Assembly: GCA_011009095.1 (NCBI GenBank)
Contig: VTPC01090689.1
Location: 3,428 to 67,427, forward strand
Reading direction: 5' to 3'
Length of the DNA stretch: 64,000 nucleotides
Source of the DNA: Ignelater luminosus
Taxonomy: Eukaryota > Arthropoda > Insecta > Coleoptera > Elateridae
Below, piece by piece: positions 45,250 through 58,050 of the stretch. The notes under the pieces were generated by a model, which ran no database searches, was not told the DNA's origin, and was given only the letters and a program-made list of their open reading frames with translations. Both the position numbers and the translations under genes were made by a program. Each line of letters starts with the position of its first letter. The first letter of the stretch is position 1.

Positions 45250-45585
45250 TTGAAGCTGTAAGCAATTTTGAAAGCACAAACGTTTTCGTGGGTAAAGCTC
45301 AAAGAGAAAGTGCTTCGATTACCAAGTACGGTAATTGAATATTTAAAGCAATCATTTGCCAAATACTTAAAATTAATGTCTTGAGCATGAAGCACAATTT
45401 GTTGTGCTTAAATCTTTTATCTGATCAGTACTTCAAGTGTTGCATTCGCGAAGTGCTTGAAGCACTCTGCAAGTTCTTCAAAAGCACTAAGCACAATTAC
45501 AAAGGAGTTCAAATACTCGTTTTAAAACCTAACACAGTTTTTAAAGTTTTGAAAGAACTTTACTTTAGTGCTTTGCCCAGTTCTG
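45250..45585. mobile_element. Remnant of a hAT-like MITE rich in AAGTGCTT motifs
   Basis: AAGTGCTT / AAGCACTT words recur in both orientations about ten times, a pattern like other hAT MITEs with reiterated subterminal motifs. The right edge, inverted, reads CAGAACTGGGCAAAGCACT, a plausible hAT terminus ending at 45585. No matching left end or 8-bp duplication was found, so it is probably truncated. Confidence 0.4.
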
Positions 45586-48500
45586 GTGCCTACAGACCAT
45601 ATCTAAGCGGGCCCCTTTATTTATTTTCCCCAGACCTACCGTACTTATCGAGAAAAAATGTCCTGACTTGTTGAAGAATTTGTTTGATTTTTCTTTTATC
45701 TTTCTTTACCATTTTTATCAGTTACAGCTGGTGTTCTTTGTCTCGCTGTCTTAAGATTCAGGTTAATGAAGTTCTTTTATAGTTATCTTGAAAATCTCTA
45801 CTTCATAAAAAGTTTTCTATCAAAGTCTCACCGTTGGTGCATGCTACCATAAGAAGCACTTTAATTATATATTATGTTTATAATCTACTTTTAACAATAT
45901 TAAAAATATTTATTTAGGAGAAACTTGAAGCTCAAAACCATGCAAATGTGCCCTTGAATACTTAATGGTAAATAAGTCAAGTCGTTTACTACTCCATAGC
46001 TAGATCGTTCTAATCTAACAGATGTCAAGTGGTTTGTATTAGCAACATAAAAGTTAAACATTCTGAATTGGCAACATCTTTATCGGGTATTTCTGTTGTT
46101 TTTCGTTCTACTTTTCATTTCCCGGAATTACCACAATTAGATTTCAGTGAAACCATCCAGTTATTTCCAGACGTTTTGTTTTTCCTGAAACAAGTAAAAT
46201 ATCTTATTGTTAACGAAAACGGTTATAATGTTCTAATTGTTTAAACAAAATACAACTTCATATTAGAAAAGAAAGCATAAGACATTCACTTACAATTAAC
46301 TCGTACCTGACCTAATATATTGTTAAATTAAATCATTTTTTAAAAGACGTAAACGGGTAAATTTATTTTTATAATTATGTTTTTTGTTTCTAAGAATTTA
46401 AACAAACTTTGAAGTGCATTATACGTATTCAAATAAGATTTTTACGTCACTTGAAAATCCCGAATTTTAAAAATGGAAACTTCTTGGAAAATGATTGGGA
46501 ATTATCTGTAATTACCTGTAAGATAAAAGGTCAAAAGTAGGTATTGAACTTTATTAATTTATAAACTAAATTACTTAAAACTACAGTTAATTGAAATTTG
46601 TGTTTCCCGCATTACGAAATTATCTGGTAACCACAAAATCGTTATTTTGTTAAATTTTAGATTGAATATATAAATATAAAATTTAATAACCAAATTGTGC
46701 TTATTATGGTATAAATTTTTAAGTTTTCTCTTTTTTTTTATAAACTCAGTCTAATTGTAACATAATTGATTCCAAAACTACAAAAAAAAAGAATAGGCTT
46801 GTTTATGTATGTGTCAAGGATTTAGTACGTCTCATTGTTGCATGTTACTCTTCAAGTAAAACTAGAAAAATTATTTTGATTTATCTAGGTTAATAGTACA
46901 TACTCGATCTACTACCATATTGAAAACAATCTAGCCATAATAATCCGAAATCATGCTCAACTTCCATTTTTTTATTTACTAACCGGTTGAAATAAAACTT
47001 TACATACAGTTTAACATGCAAAACTTCCGAATTAAGATTAACTTTCTCATTTTAAATAAGACACTATCTAGGATAGTATAGATGGAAATCTGAATTCAGT
47101 CATACCTTTGAGAATTCTTTACTTAAAAATCATCATGAAATTGTTTCTGAAAAAACAAAAGTAGGAACATAAGATAATATTAGTTGAGTAAGTATACGGG
47201 CTAAAGTTAGATTTCTTTTGTTTTTATAATGACTGACTGTGTGAGAAATAAACTTACCCTATGCTAACACTAATTCACTTTGTGTTTCTTCATATTGCTA
47301 TTAGAAAAAAAGTTTTTTGTTAAGCTATGCCTTATTAAATAAATCGTAAAAACACTAATTGTGCTCAGAAGGTAGGATGTTAGTTTTGGCAAAACCGAAA
47401 ATGTTGGTGGCTGAACTTGGACGTAATGAATAAGGCGTATGGAGCAGAAACTAGATTCAATTTACTGGCAATTAATGATAAGAGAATTCGTTTTCCAATC
47501 ACGTACATGAATGTTAAAAAAATTAAATTATCAAGTCAATCAAGGTTTATCTCCACAGAAAAAAATTCAGACAATTTTTAAATTTGAAAAATCAACTAGA
47601 ATCATTTATTTCTGTCAAAACTATTTGGAACAAATTCTGCTAGATAGACAGCAGGATCATGATGTGATTTTGAAAATAGATAGAACTTCATTAAATTCAG
47701 TTTCTGTACAGGTTGCTTCTGGAAAGATTTCGGATTCTACAAACTAACTAAACTATTTAGCATATAGCTCGTATTTTAGATCAAAACATTTAAATCGATC
47801 TGAGATTCCATTTAATTAATTATGGCAACGCATCATTTGTCAAAATCTAACTCCAATCCTCTTTGCTCGACAAAATTTTGTAGTTTTGAGAGTAGCTGAT
47901 CCAAGGCTGCAGTAAGTTCTGTTTCACTTGTCTTTAGTTTCGTCTTCAAGGTCCTCAATTTAAGTAGATATAAATCTTACCATCTTATTTACTTTAAACA
48001 AGTATTTTTGCTAACACATAGCTTATTGATAAATATAAATAAATGAGAAAAAATAGAAAGAAACTACTAAAACTAAAAACAATGTAACGTCATAGTATTT
48101 CTACTTACTATTACATGGTAGATCAAGATGGAGAACGTCTTACACAGGGCGTAACATTATTTTAAATGCTACTTTAAGATAAAAGTTCTAATAATCCTTT
48201 TTAAAATGCTTTCTTAGAAAGATACAGCTAATGGGCAGGGTGCAAAAATCTTTTATCTTACAGCTTTTTTAAGTTTCACAATTTGGCGATAGACGCTTAC
48301 AAAAGTACGCTTTTTTAAGGATCTCGATGTTTTTGTAGTTTTCCTCATTTTTGTTTGCAAGGTTCTTGTACATTTCTATATTCTTTCATGTTTCCAGGTT
48401 GTCATGGTTATATGGAGTTTTGCAGAGCTATGAATTCTTGCCAGGTCTTTGGGCACTTGGTCTTTCAGGTCATTATATGATTCGAAATTCTTCTGGCCCT

Positions 48501-51333
48501 TCAGAGTCTTACAAAACCTCAAGATTTTCTGCACCTTCAAACTCTTGTAAATTCACTATTCATTTTAAATGACGATTTTCGAGGTTAGAGTAAAATATTT
48601 ATAGCAGTCTAGGACTTATATTATTTCAATATAAAATCATTAGACGTCTTTTGTTGGTTTTAAATTTTAAACTTTTAAACGGCTGTCCTTTTGCCCTACC
48701 GGTTACGCCGGTCCTGTCCGCCTTTTCCAGATTCTTTTTAGGCAACTTTTGATAATGCAGCAATTTAAATATAACAGGCAACCAGATGATAAAATAATAT
48801 TTAAGATATGTTTTGACTTATTAGTAAAAAACAGAAAAACAGATTTACAATGCAATCTATAAAGCACTAGCCTGCTAAGATCATATTAGTTTTAGGTTAA
48901 CTTTTATACCATTGCGTTAGGAGAACGTGACGGTGATAACGCGTTAGGTAGTTACAGATAGAAACATATTTCCAAGGCTACTGACTGGTTTTTTGATGGA
49001 AGAGTAAGATTTTACAAAATTCTAGTTTTTTTGAAATTCCTAATTTTAGTGCAAAGGATCTAAGACTCAACAAAATATTGTAGATATAGGATTAGCAGTG
49101 CAAACGGAATGGTAAACAGATGGAAGAAATCAATTGTATGATGAAGACTAGAAGAAGAAAAAAAATAAGCGTACTCTTAAAGTTGGAGGCAAAACTATAT
49201 AGTCTTTCACATAATAATAATAATACATAAAACCCGATAAAACCAATACAAGAAGTGAAGTTTCACTCTAAATCTTAGTTTGCAGCTTGTGTCCTACTTT
49301 GTTTTTTTCATGTCATGCTAAAAGAAAGAAATATGTGAGACTTTTCAAAATAATCCAATTATCAATAAATAAATAGAAAATAACAAACTTAACGTTTTAA
49401 TATTGGAATGCAATCAAGTTTATTTTTGGTATTTGTAAGTTAAAAGAGAAATTAATTCTATCAGGACATTGTCCTTATCCATAAAGTTAAAATAAAAAAT
49501 TTCCGTTCATTGTAATTATTAGCTATAAATTCTAATGATAAGAAATTTATCAACGCAAGACTTTAATAGTCCTAGAAGTTTTGTTTCCTCATAGAGCTTG
49601 GAAAAAATGTTGAAAAGTTCCATCTTAAGTAAATTAAAATTAAATTACCTTACCTAACAATTTTCCACCACATCTAATTTTTTAACGATTTAATTGTTGT
49701 TTAATATTTTACCTTTAAACATAATGATTATATAATAAATTTTAATTGCGCTACATACCAATACTAAATAACAAGTATTCATAAAAAAGATTTCTCTTTC
49801 CAAATATTATTTAGAGTAAATGTCAATTTTTAATTTGGTATGGTTGTTTACATCCCATACAAAAATTATGAAGGTAACTAAAGGCGTAATATAGTGGAAT
49901 TGTTTAATAGTGCAATGGAAAAATTTCAATCCTGACAATTAAATCATAAATAATTATATTATCTTGTTGACAATATTTTACTTGCAATAATTTGTTTTTT
50001 CTTGTTCCGTGTCAAGCATGGCACTTTCCGTTTTAATAAAAAATCAACAAGTTGCCATAACTCTGCTTTTATAAATAAAAAGATAAAAATAACATTTTCT
50101 AAAAGCTCTTGACCACCATTATAATTTCTACCTACAGACCGAAAAGTATAGAGATAGACCATCTTTACCTTCCATCTTTCTAAATTGATTAGTCAAGAAA
50201 AATCTTGTTTTTCTTGACTTAGAATGTTTTATCGTTTCTGTTAATATAGTTTTTGACATGTTTTCACTCATAACCTCGAAATATAATTCTTTTCATACAA
50301 CTTTTTACATAAATAAGCAAGAATAAATTGCTACAAAAAATTGTTTTTGTGTTTTAATTCGCAACCAATTTAAAGATATTTTCAATAACGTTTGTTATAC
50401 ATAAATTAATATATTGTGAAACAGAGGAAGGTATCAATTGTTTTAACTCATATTATCAGTTAAACGCTTATTTTTGTATTTGTGAGACTATAGCCATAGG
50501 CGTACTTTTGTTTTGTTATGGGAGATGAGTTTATTGTAGCGACTCCTACTAGCTTTGAGGATCAAAATACCTAGTCATTCTCCAAAATAATTATTTTATA
50601 ACATCAATCTTTCTCAGGCTGTCATGTTTTTATATTTGCAAAATAGAATTTTAAAATAATAATCACAAATATAATATTAAATAAAACTTTTTGTTTTACT
50701 TTTGCATTGATATTTTCGTTTTTTTATAAATTTGAATTTCATCTCGTTGAAACAATACATTTGTAGAAAACAATTTCGGAATACCTACTAAATTATCACA
50801 AAACCACTTAATATTGCTCATCTAGACATTTGCTATCATAACTACCCTGGTTTCCAATCTAGCAAACTTCACAAGTTTATCAGTTGGAAGACTACCTTTC
50901 ACACTACTAATGATTGGGTCAACTTTTCCAGAACTGTTGATGAAATGATGTTTGGTACCTTGGAGGTCGCTCATTAAACAAGTTGCATATGGGTACAAAA
51001 TCAGGTTTGGTATTTCACTTATAAACAGGGCCTAACAATGGCCGGTTATAATACTGACTGACTACCTATAGTCAGCCCTAAACATCCCCTGTCCTTCACT
51101 TTTACGTCTAAGTTTTGTCAAAGGTTCAAGGTTTGCAAAATTGTTATTTGCTCGAAACAACAACTTCAACTCTAGTACAAATTCAATCATACTTAATTAA
51201 GAGACAACCTTGGAAGGGTTGATAAAAATTGTACAAGCAAGCAAACAAATCGTGATTTATTGCCTGCCGAAAGCAAAAGGCCGTTCTGGACTTCTCGGCC
51301 TCTTCGGCCAAACTTAGAGTATTGTGGTGAGGT
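45586..51333. other. Long intergenic AT-rich stretch
   Basis: No gene recognised over more than 5 kb. A small GC-rich patch at 48665-48730 (with ACCGG...CCGGT inverted words) looks like a transposon end but has no partner. The stretch 50830-51230 has more balanced composition and may be an old retroelement remnant. Confidence 0.35.
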
Positions 51334-52250
51334 TTACAACGAAGAACACCTTCGTCTGTTCCATGATCGATAGGAGTAGACGTAGTATATGGTCGTTGAT
51401 GGTGAAGCCGGTGTGCTTGGATGGTGATAAGAACACGTCGTGGAGATGATGATGTTGTTAGAAGTACCCTTGGTGGTTATCTTGTCTTTGGCGCTGGAAG
51501 GTGCTGACTGAAATGTTGGACGTTCACAAGGTAAATTGGCAAAGCAGGCCGTAGAGACCGTTTTGCGCACCTCTGTTTTATTGTTGAAATTATAACTTAT
51601 AACATGGTGCCCGAAGTTGCCCATATTGACGGCCAGATGTGCCATATAGCTAGTTGAAACATGGGTGTTATGATTTATTATGTATTGGCTGTCGCAGGCG
51701 ATGTTGACGGATGTTGAAGATGGCGAAGACGAAGACGCACGGAAAAGGTAAATGCTGTTGCTGGTTCTGGCATACAAATGAATTTCAAGACCACTGTTCG
51801 ATGGCGGTGGTAGGAACAAACGATGGTAGTGGCAAATTAGGCCTTCGGGATCACAAACCTACTAATGCCCCGACCCGGAACCAAGGCAAAGCAAACGCTT
51901 GAGCGTGCAAATAAAATTCCTTATAGGGGAGAAATCTTCTTCCTATTATTTTAGAGCAAGCAAAGTATTTTCTAGCAACGTGTTCTGTAAACAAATAGCC
52001 AGGAGAATAAAGATCACACATTCACGCCAATAGTCACACTTCTCTCCTAAGGCAATAACGTACGCGAGTGCAACGGAACAGGAACTCCAGCGTTGCCCTA
52101 GGCCTGCGTCGTCTCAAACGTAGACTGTCCATGTAACAGCGAGGATGGGATAGTCAACCGTTGGAACCCGGACACAAACCAGAGAAATTGGAACACGGGA
52201 AGCATTACCGACGTCTGAACCGACTGGACATCGCGTCAACCTGAAAAATT
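51334..52250. other. GC-richer island with a 161-codon minus frame, identity unknown
   Basis: This stretch is clearly less AT-rich than everything around it. The minus strand holds a 161-codon open frame (51819-51334) rich in Ser/Thr, and the plus strand a 63-codon frame overlapping it. I recognise no domain. The composition suggests a mobile element or a gene remnant brought in or duplicated rather than normal spacer; this is inference. Confidence 0.3.
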
Positions 52251-53899
52251 GTACTCATTGTCAGTTGCATCTTGACTTATAGAGGCAGACAGGTAGAAAG
52301 ACTTGGAGGAATATCTAAAAACACGGAGCTAAATAATCTTAATGCCGTCTCTTACGTTCCAAAAGTGACAAGTACGGTCTACTTAGATTCTTGAGTTAGC
52401 AAAAACCTTATTTTTCCCAAAGCGTTTGAATACTTATCTAGAGGATCTTAAAAATGACAGTTGAGTAAATCTAAAGTTGTCCACATCGCAATAAAGTCTT
52501 CCATTGTTTTAGCTGGTCTAACCTCCTAGACAGATTTTGCTCAAAGCTGCAGCTGTTTCTATTAACAAGTTTGGAGATAACCAGCAGTAAGAAGGAAGGG
52601 CTTGAACAAATGCATGTCCCGCCAATCTTCTTCAAATGAAGTTTCAATTAGAACACACAGAAAATCGCCACCTACCAAACATCTTACTCTGGAGTGCTTG
52701 GTCTTCTAGCTCCAAAGGGCCTCTTTGATAATGTTAGAAGGCTTACTGTCATTACGTTAACCGAGCAAACAAGATAATGGCTATACAGATGTTTAGTTGA
52801 AAGTAAAAGTAGCAGGTTCAGAAAAAATCTTTTGATCGTCTGTCTATGACTACAGAGTTCGCCGTTTTTCATTTCATTTCATTGTGATGCTGGTTCATTC
52901 TTATTTTATGGCACGTCGAGAATGGTATATTAGTAGTAGTAGTAGTATAGTTTGCAGTCGAAATCTAGTATAGAAAGGAAAGGCTCTGAATTGTTGAAAA
53001 CAATCCAGTTATAAAAGCACAAAATCATCTAACAAACTAAGTAAAACTTGCAGATATATTTTATAAAGAGGAAGACCAATTCTGGGTGGTCTGCGTGGAA
53101 GGGTACTCCAGTGGTGTATCTTTCTAGGGTTTTACAGAAGGAAAACATCTTACTGCTTATAGCAAGTACTATATCTATAATTAAGATTTGTATAATGACT
53201 TAAGTCATATGACCAAAAAAATATTTTAAATTAAATTAAATACTACATAGCAAAACAGCTTCTTACATATACTCAATCATGGTTAATTAAAACCGTTAAA
53301 GCACGTTCTTTCGGTAGAGTGATAGTTTTCTTATACGGAAGGGGGTAGTGTAATTTGTCGACACAATAATCATCGTTGAATGTTCTACAGAACAAATGAG
53401 ATAGTGTCCTGAAATTGAGGAAGACAGTAAGTTACAAATATTCAATGTAATATAGCATAGCAAAATATTAGACTATTTTACAATTTTAGTTCAATAATGA
53501 AAGGTAGGAGTAAAAGAAAAGAAAGAGAAGCACATTTTTGAAAATCAAAGTAGTTGATGTCTGGCCTCCTAAATAAAATCTGATTTTCTTTGATTTGATT
53601 ACCTTGGGATGTTTCCATGTTGTTTTGCCTCTGAATACTAAAATTATGAATTTGGTCATCTCAAAGGCATTCTTTACATTACTTTGTTTTGAACTGGGTG
53701 GCGGCTTTTCAAGAATTAGAAGTAAACACACTTTCTCTCTGTTTTTTGTTGTTAGAAATAATTTGATATTTACGTGCGGTAGATCTGTGAAAAGATGGGT
53801 AAATCGTAATCAGTGAAAAACTTGGATATAAGAATGCAAGAAAACAGAAAATGGAAACGATGCTGAAACTAGGTTTCACTCTGTATTAGCAAAACGAAC
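52251..53899. other. Intergenic stretch with a short TAG microsatellite
   Basis: Nothing recognised apart from (TAG)5TA at 52931-52947. Short ORFs here show no family resemblance. Confidence 0.4.
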
Positions 53900-54180
53900 G
53901 AGATGATTCTAGATCCACAGGCCAAGCTAGCAAAAGATATTGAATGATTTGGTTTACGAACAATATCATGACCAAGGGCTAGGTTTGATGCACAATTGCA
54001 CACGTAGTCATTGTTGCCGGAAAAGCAGAAAACTAATAATTAGACATCGTAGTAAGTACGTGAGATGTCTGAAAGCTGGAACTTTAAAATCGTTCTATCG
54101 CGACGGAAGCCATAACCAGGGGTTTCTCGAAAGCCTCTTCTTATTATTTATAAAGACAGCATATGGTTTGTAGCGAGTTT
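53900..54180 (+). pseudogene. Possible Tc1-like transposase relic
   Basis: LNDLVYEQYHDQGLGLMHNC then SHCCRK recalls the segment around the second catalytic Asp of Tc1 transposases ('FMHDNA..H'), with Asp replaced. No other block is clear, so this is tentative. Confidence 0.3.
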
Positions 54181-54942
54181 AAAGATAATTACGATAGTTG
54201 TTAATTTTTGGAATTTTGGGGAAGGGTTCATGAAGGAAACGGCAGTTGAAGATTCTTGTGAAGAGATTAACGATTATTGTGGATAACTGACAGAGTACTT
54301 TCTTTGTTGATCTCAACTGCAGAGCAGGAGCTTCTCATTATTGGGAAACTTGTAAACTTTAGAAAAACATAAGAAGTGTTGATATAATTGCATAATGGCC
54401 ACAATATTGTATATCGAGAATTAAATCGAATAATGACAAATAAAGATTGTATTATTATAATTATTATTGAAGTAGAATTAACTTATTTGGCAAAATCAGA
54501 AAACAACAAAAATGTAATTTCTTTTGCTATCAACAGTAATTCAGGTTAGATGAACAAGGTAATATAATGTGCATGTGCAATCAAATTAACATTTATAAAT
54601 CGTAAAATTCTTTTACAAAATAAGAATCTTGATATTTGCTTAATTAAGTTACATTTTATTTATGTCATTACTACATTCACAAAATAATTTTCATGCTCAT
54701 GTAAACTACCAGAAAATTCAAATTTTACTTATACCTAATTAACTTGTAATGAAAATCCAAACACTTCGTATAAGAAATATATGTAAATAGGGTAAAATTT
54801 TTATTTGTGTGCATATCCCGTTCTCTAATTAACATGCATACAATCTACAAGAAACACAAAAAAGAAATGCATTACTACAGTTAATATTGTTATTAATATC
54901 TTTATTAAAATAATACATTTCAAGATCAAGTTAGCAAATGTA

Positions 54943-55062
54943 CAGGTTGTCTCAGTAAATATGGAACACCCAAGTTTCCTTAGTCCAGCAGAGATTATTT
55001 GAATCCGTTGAGAATTCTAACGTAATGAAAAGTGACTCTTCCGTCTTTCCAGAAGCACCCTG
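54943..55062. mobile_element. Possible short mariner-type MITE
   Basis: TA followed by CAGGTTGTCTCAGTAAATATGG on the left, and CTTTCCAGAAGCACCCTG followed by TA on the right. The inverted ends agree only partly (CAGGKTG...), so the call is weak. The interior has no ORF. Confidence 0.35.
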
Positions 55063-56941
55063 TATACTATGCATGTACTTCTGTAATTGTGTACCATTTC
55101 ATTAGACTTCTTGAATACTTCCTGTATCTTTTCAACAGACAAAGTCGCTACGCTCCGCGCTCTACGCATTTCTTTCACGTTTTAATTATTTGCAACTTGC
55201 CAGTATGTTTTACACTAAACATAAACTTTCATGTATTGTTTTAATTTGCTTATTAATTCCGAGGTCAAACTATAAATTTAAAGCTTACCTGCCAAGCACT
55301 TAAACAGTTATCTAGTCTAGTAATATTGTCATAAAATCTGTTTTATTTCTGAAATAACAAACTCATGCCAAGCTGGTACAGAATGCCAAAACTATAATAA
55401 TAATAAAATTAAATAAAACCTTCGAAACCGAGGATTTCCTACTGTTATTTGGGAAAACAGATAAAATCTTATAGTATGCAGGTACCTCTTTGTTTACATT
55501 TTTTTGATGATTACTCGAATAAAGGTGAATAACCATCTTTAATAATTTTTTTATAAGTAACCTAATAGGTAACTATAGTTAGGTGCATTAATTATGTACA
55601 GAATTATATTTCTGTTAGAAAATTACTGGATAATTCCATTTTAATGTTTTGGTTCATACAGGATGGAATTTTTCTCTGTTATTGATTCAAGGTTGATTTA
55701 GTATATCATCATCATTACTGTTATTACGTTATTTTATATTATTTACATACATAAAAGCTATCGACGAATACTTTAATAGATAAACATAGAAATTTGTCGT
55801 TATTAGTATGTTTGTGGTAATAAATCTGTAAAATAACTTTCTTTATTTTCAAGCTGCTTTATAACTGTTAGATCATATAAATTAAAAATTTAGACAGCTA
55901 GTATTCGATTATATAAATTCATTTTCTATGTGGATCCTCTAGTAAAATTGTATAAGATATTTTTTCCTAAATATTATATCATCGCAGCTCAGTTTTTTCC
56001 GTTCTACTTTCTATTTGCCGCATAAACAAAACCTTAATTATCATTGCTCCAGTTAATCTAAAAATGTTTAATTATATATACTTTATATAACTTTAAATTT
56101 ATCTATTCATTGCTTTTTACTATTAAGTTTTTTAATAATTTATTATTAACTTAAACATCAAGGTTAGATTATATTTCCACAAATGAACAACAATTATAAT
56201 CATTATTACAGCCATAACTTAAATGAATTGGTGTTTAATTATCCGAAATCACCCAATTGTTAATATTTATTATTAAGCTGCGAATTTAATTCAGCAAATC
56301 AAATAGGATTTCCTTACCAGAAGTTATTCATGTAATTCTTACTTCCTTGTTAATCGGCTTAACAAAAGCATGCTCTGGAAACATAGACATCGACGGAATT
56401 CTTTGCGAAAGGTGCAAAATATTTTTCACTATTTCGCGGTTTTCCTTAGTGATGTATGCACACGAATATCAGAACAGTCATCTCCAAGGATTTGATTACA
56501 TCTCCTTCCATCTTTATAGCAGATATTCTCATCATTCTAGATCTCTTTGAATTACTATTCAGGGCTATTCAATTTTAATATTTTGTTGTTTATAGATCTA
56601 CAAAATTATCATTGTTTTCTTTTTAATTCAACTTTCCTAAATAAGCATTAAAACGATTGAAATATATTTACGTTCAATTCATCACTGGTACGTCGATTCG
56701 AATTTTGTTTTTAGCAAAAGATTGCCGTTTGTATTTGCTTTCCAACGATCTATCGCAAGTGAGAAGATGCTGTTTTAAGATCTTGAGGTTATGTGTGCTA
56801 GGACGAACACAGCGACATTTATGATTGAATTAATTGTACATCTTAACGTCCTCCCTCTATAAATTAACTGATGTGCTTTTTATCATTTTATTATCTTCAT
56901 TTGTTTACGAGATACTAAGGCAGATCGTCTTAAAATAAATA
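55063..56941. other. Intergenic AT-rich stretch
   Basis: No gene or repeat recognised. Confidence 0.4.
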
Positions 56942-58050
56942 TTGGGTGATTCACATAAAACGTGACCCTTAAAATTTTCAAATGCAACCCAACATACAAG
57001 TGTCTAAATCTATTAGAAATATCTGCAAATTAAAAAACAAAACTTAATCTCAGCAGCTGTGTTCACAAACATCTGTTGTTTCCTTAACTATAAAAGGTTT
57101 GACAGATAGAAATTTCTAGTTGTGAAAATAATTTTTGGTTCAAGTTATTTGTTGATAAATAAATGTTTACAAGTAATGAAAAAACGGACAGATGCTGCAC
57201 AGGAGAGCAGAGACGGAAAACATTTGTAAACGCTGGAAAAATTTTTGTGCCAGAATTGGCCGACATCTCCCAAGAAGTATTACTACTATAGAAAATGAAA
57301 TTGCAGTTATAGAAGCATTAGATAGAAATCCTCATATTAACCAAAGAACCATTGCCAGAAAAATTAGAATAAGTCAATCATCATCAATATTAGCCTTATC
57401 ACATTATGCTGATTCAAGATTTAAAAGAAACTGACTATCCTAGTAGATTAAATTTTTGCAAATATTTCTTAAACCAATTAAGAAATTACGCCCAACATAA
57501 TCCAAGTTGAATAAGACAATCTCATTTCCAAACAGTGTGTTCAATCTGTATCTCTACCTCACTATATTAGACAAGTAAGAGATTATTCAACTACAACTTT
57601 CAAAAATAAATAGATTGGTAGAGAATCTACACCACCATGACCAAGTAGAAGTCCTAACCTCACGCCGTTAGACCTGAAAAATGTCGTCTACGACTTGCCG
57701 ATCTACAGAATAAAATCACAAACGCACCAGATGTGCTAGAAAGAGTTAAAATTGTTTCGCAGAAGACTAGAAGCTTGTGTGAGGAATAATGGCCGACACT
57801 TTGAATACTTATTGCGTTAAACTTGTTTTAATTTCATTTGCCGATAGTTTTTTCCTTAATTTTCTAGTTATAAGTTATGAGTCTTCAACTTAGAACATAA
57901 CCTTGACACAACATCTAATTGTGTATTATGTATTGTCATATTAGAGTTTCTATAATTGGAAATTAACATGGATCAACGTTATTTACGAATTTATAAATTG
58001 GGTTGACTATCCAAATTGCCAAGAGGCGCGTTTTATATGAATACCTACTG
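56942..58050 (+). mobile_element. Full-length but dead mariner-like element (DDE_3)
   Basis: TA-flanked ends carry related inverted repeats: GATTCACATAAAACGTGAC near 56949 and, inverted from 58045, GTATTCATATAAAACGCGCC. Between them the plus strand keeps an N-terminal HTH (NPHINQRTIARKIRISQSS, 57331-57387) and a C-terminal end (LKNVVYDLPIY, then RRLEACVRNNGRHFEYLL at about 57760-57815) of a DDE_3 transposase, with many stops and frameshifts between. The catalytic centre is badly decayed. Confidence 0.7.

Noticed and set aside
52931..52947. CRISPR-like or satellite repeat
   Set aside because: Only a five-unit TAG microsatellite; no CRISPR architecture anywhere in the window.
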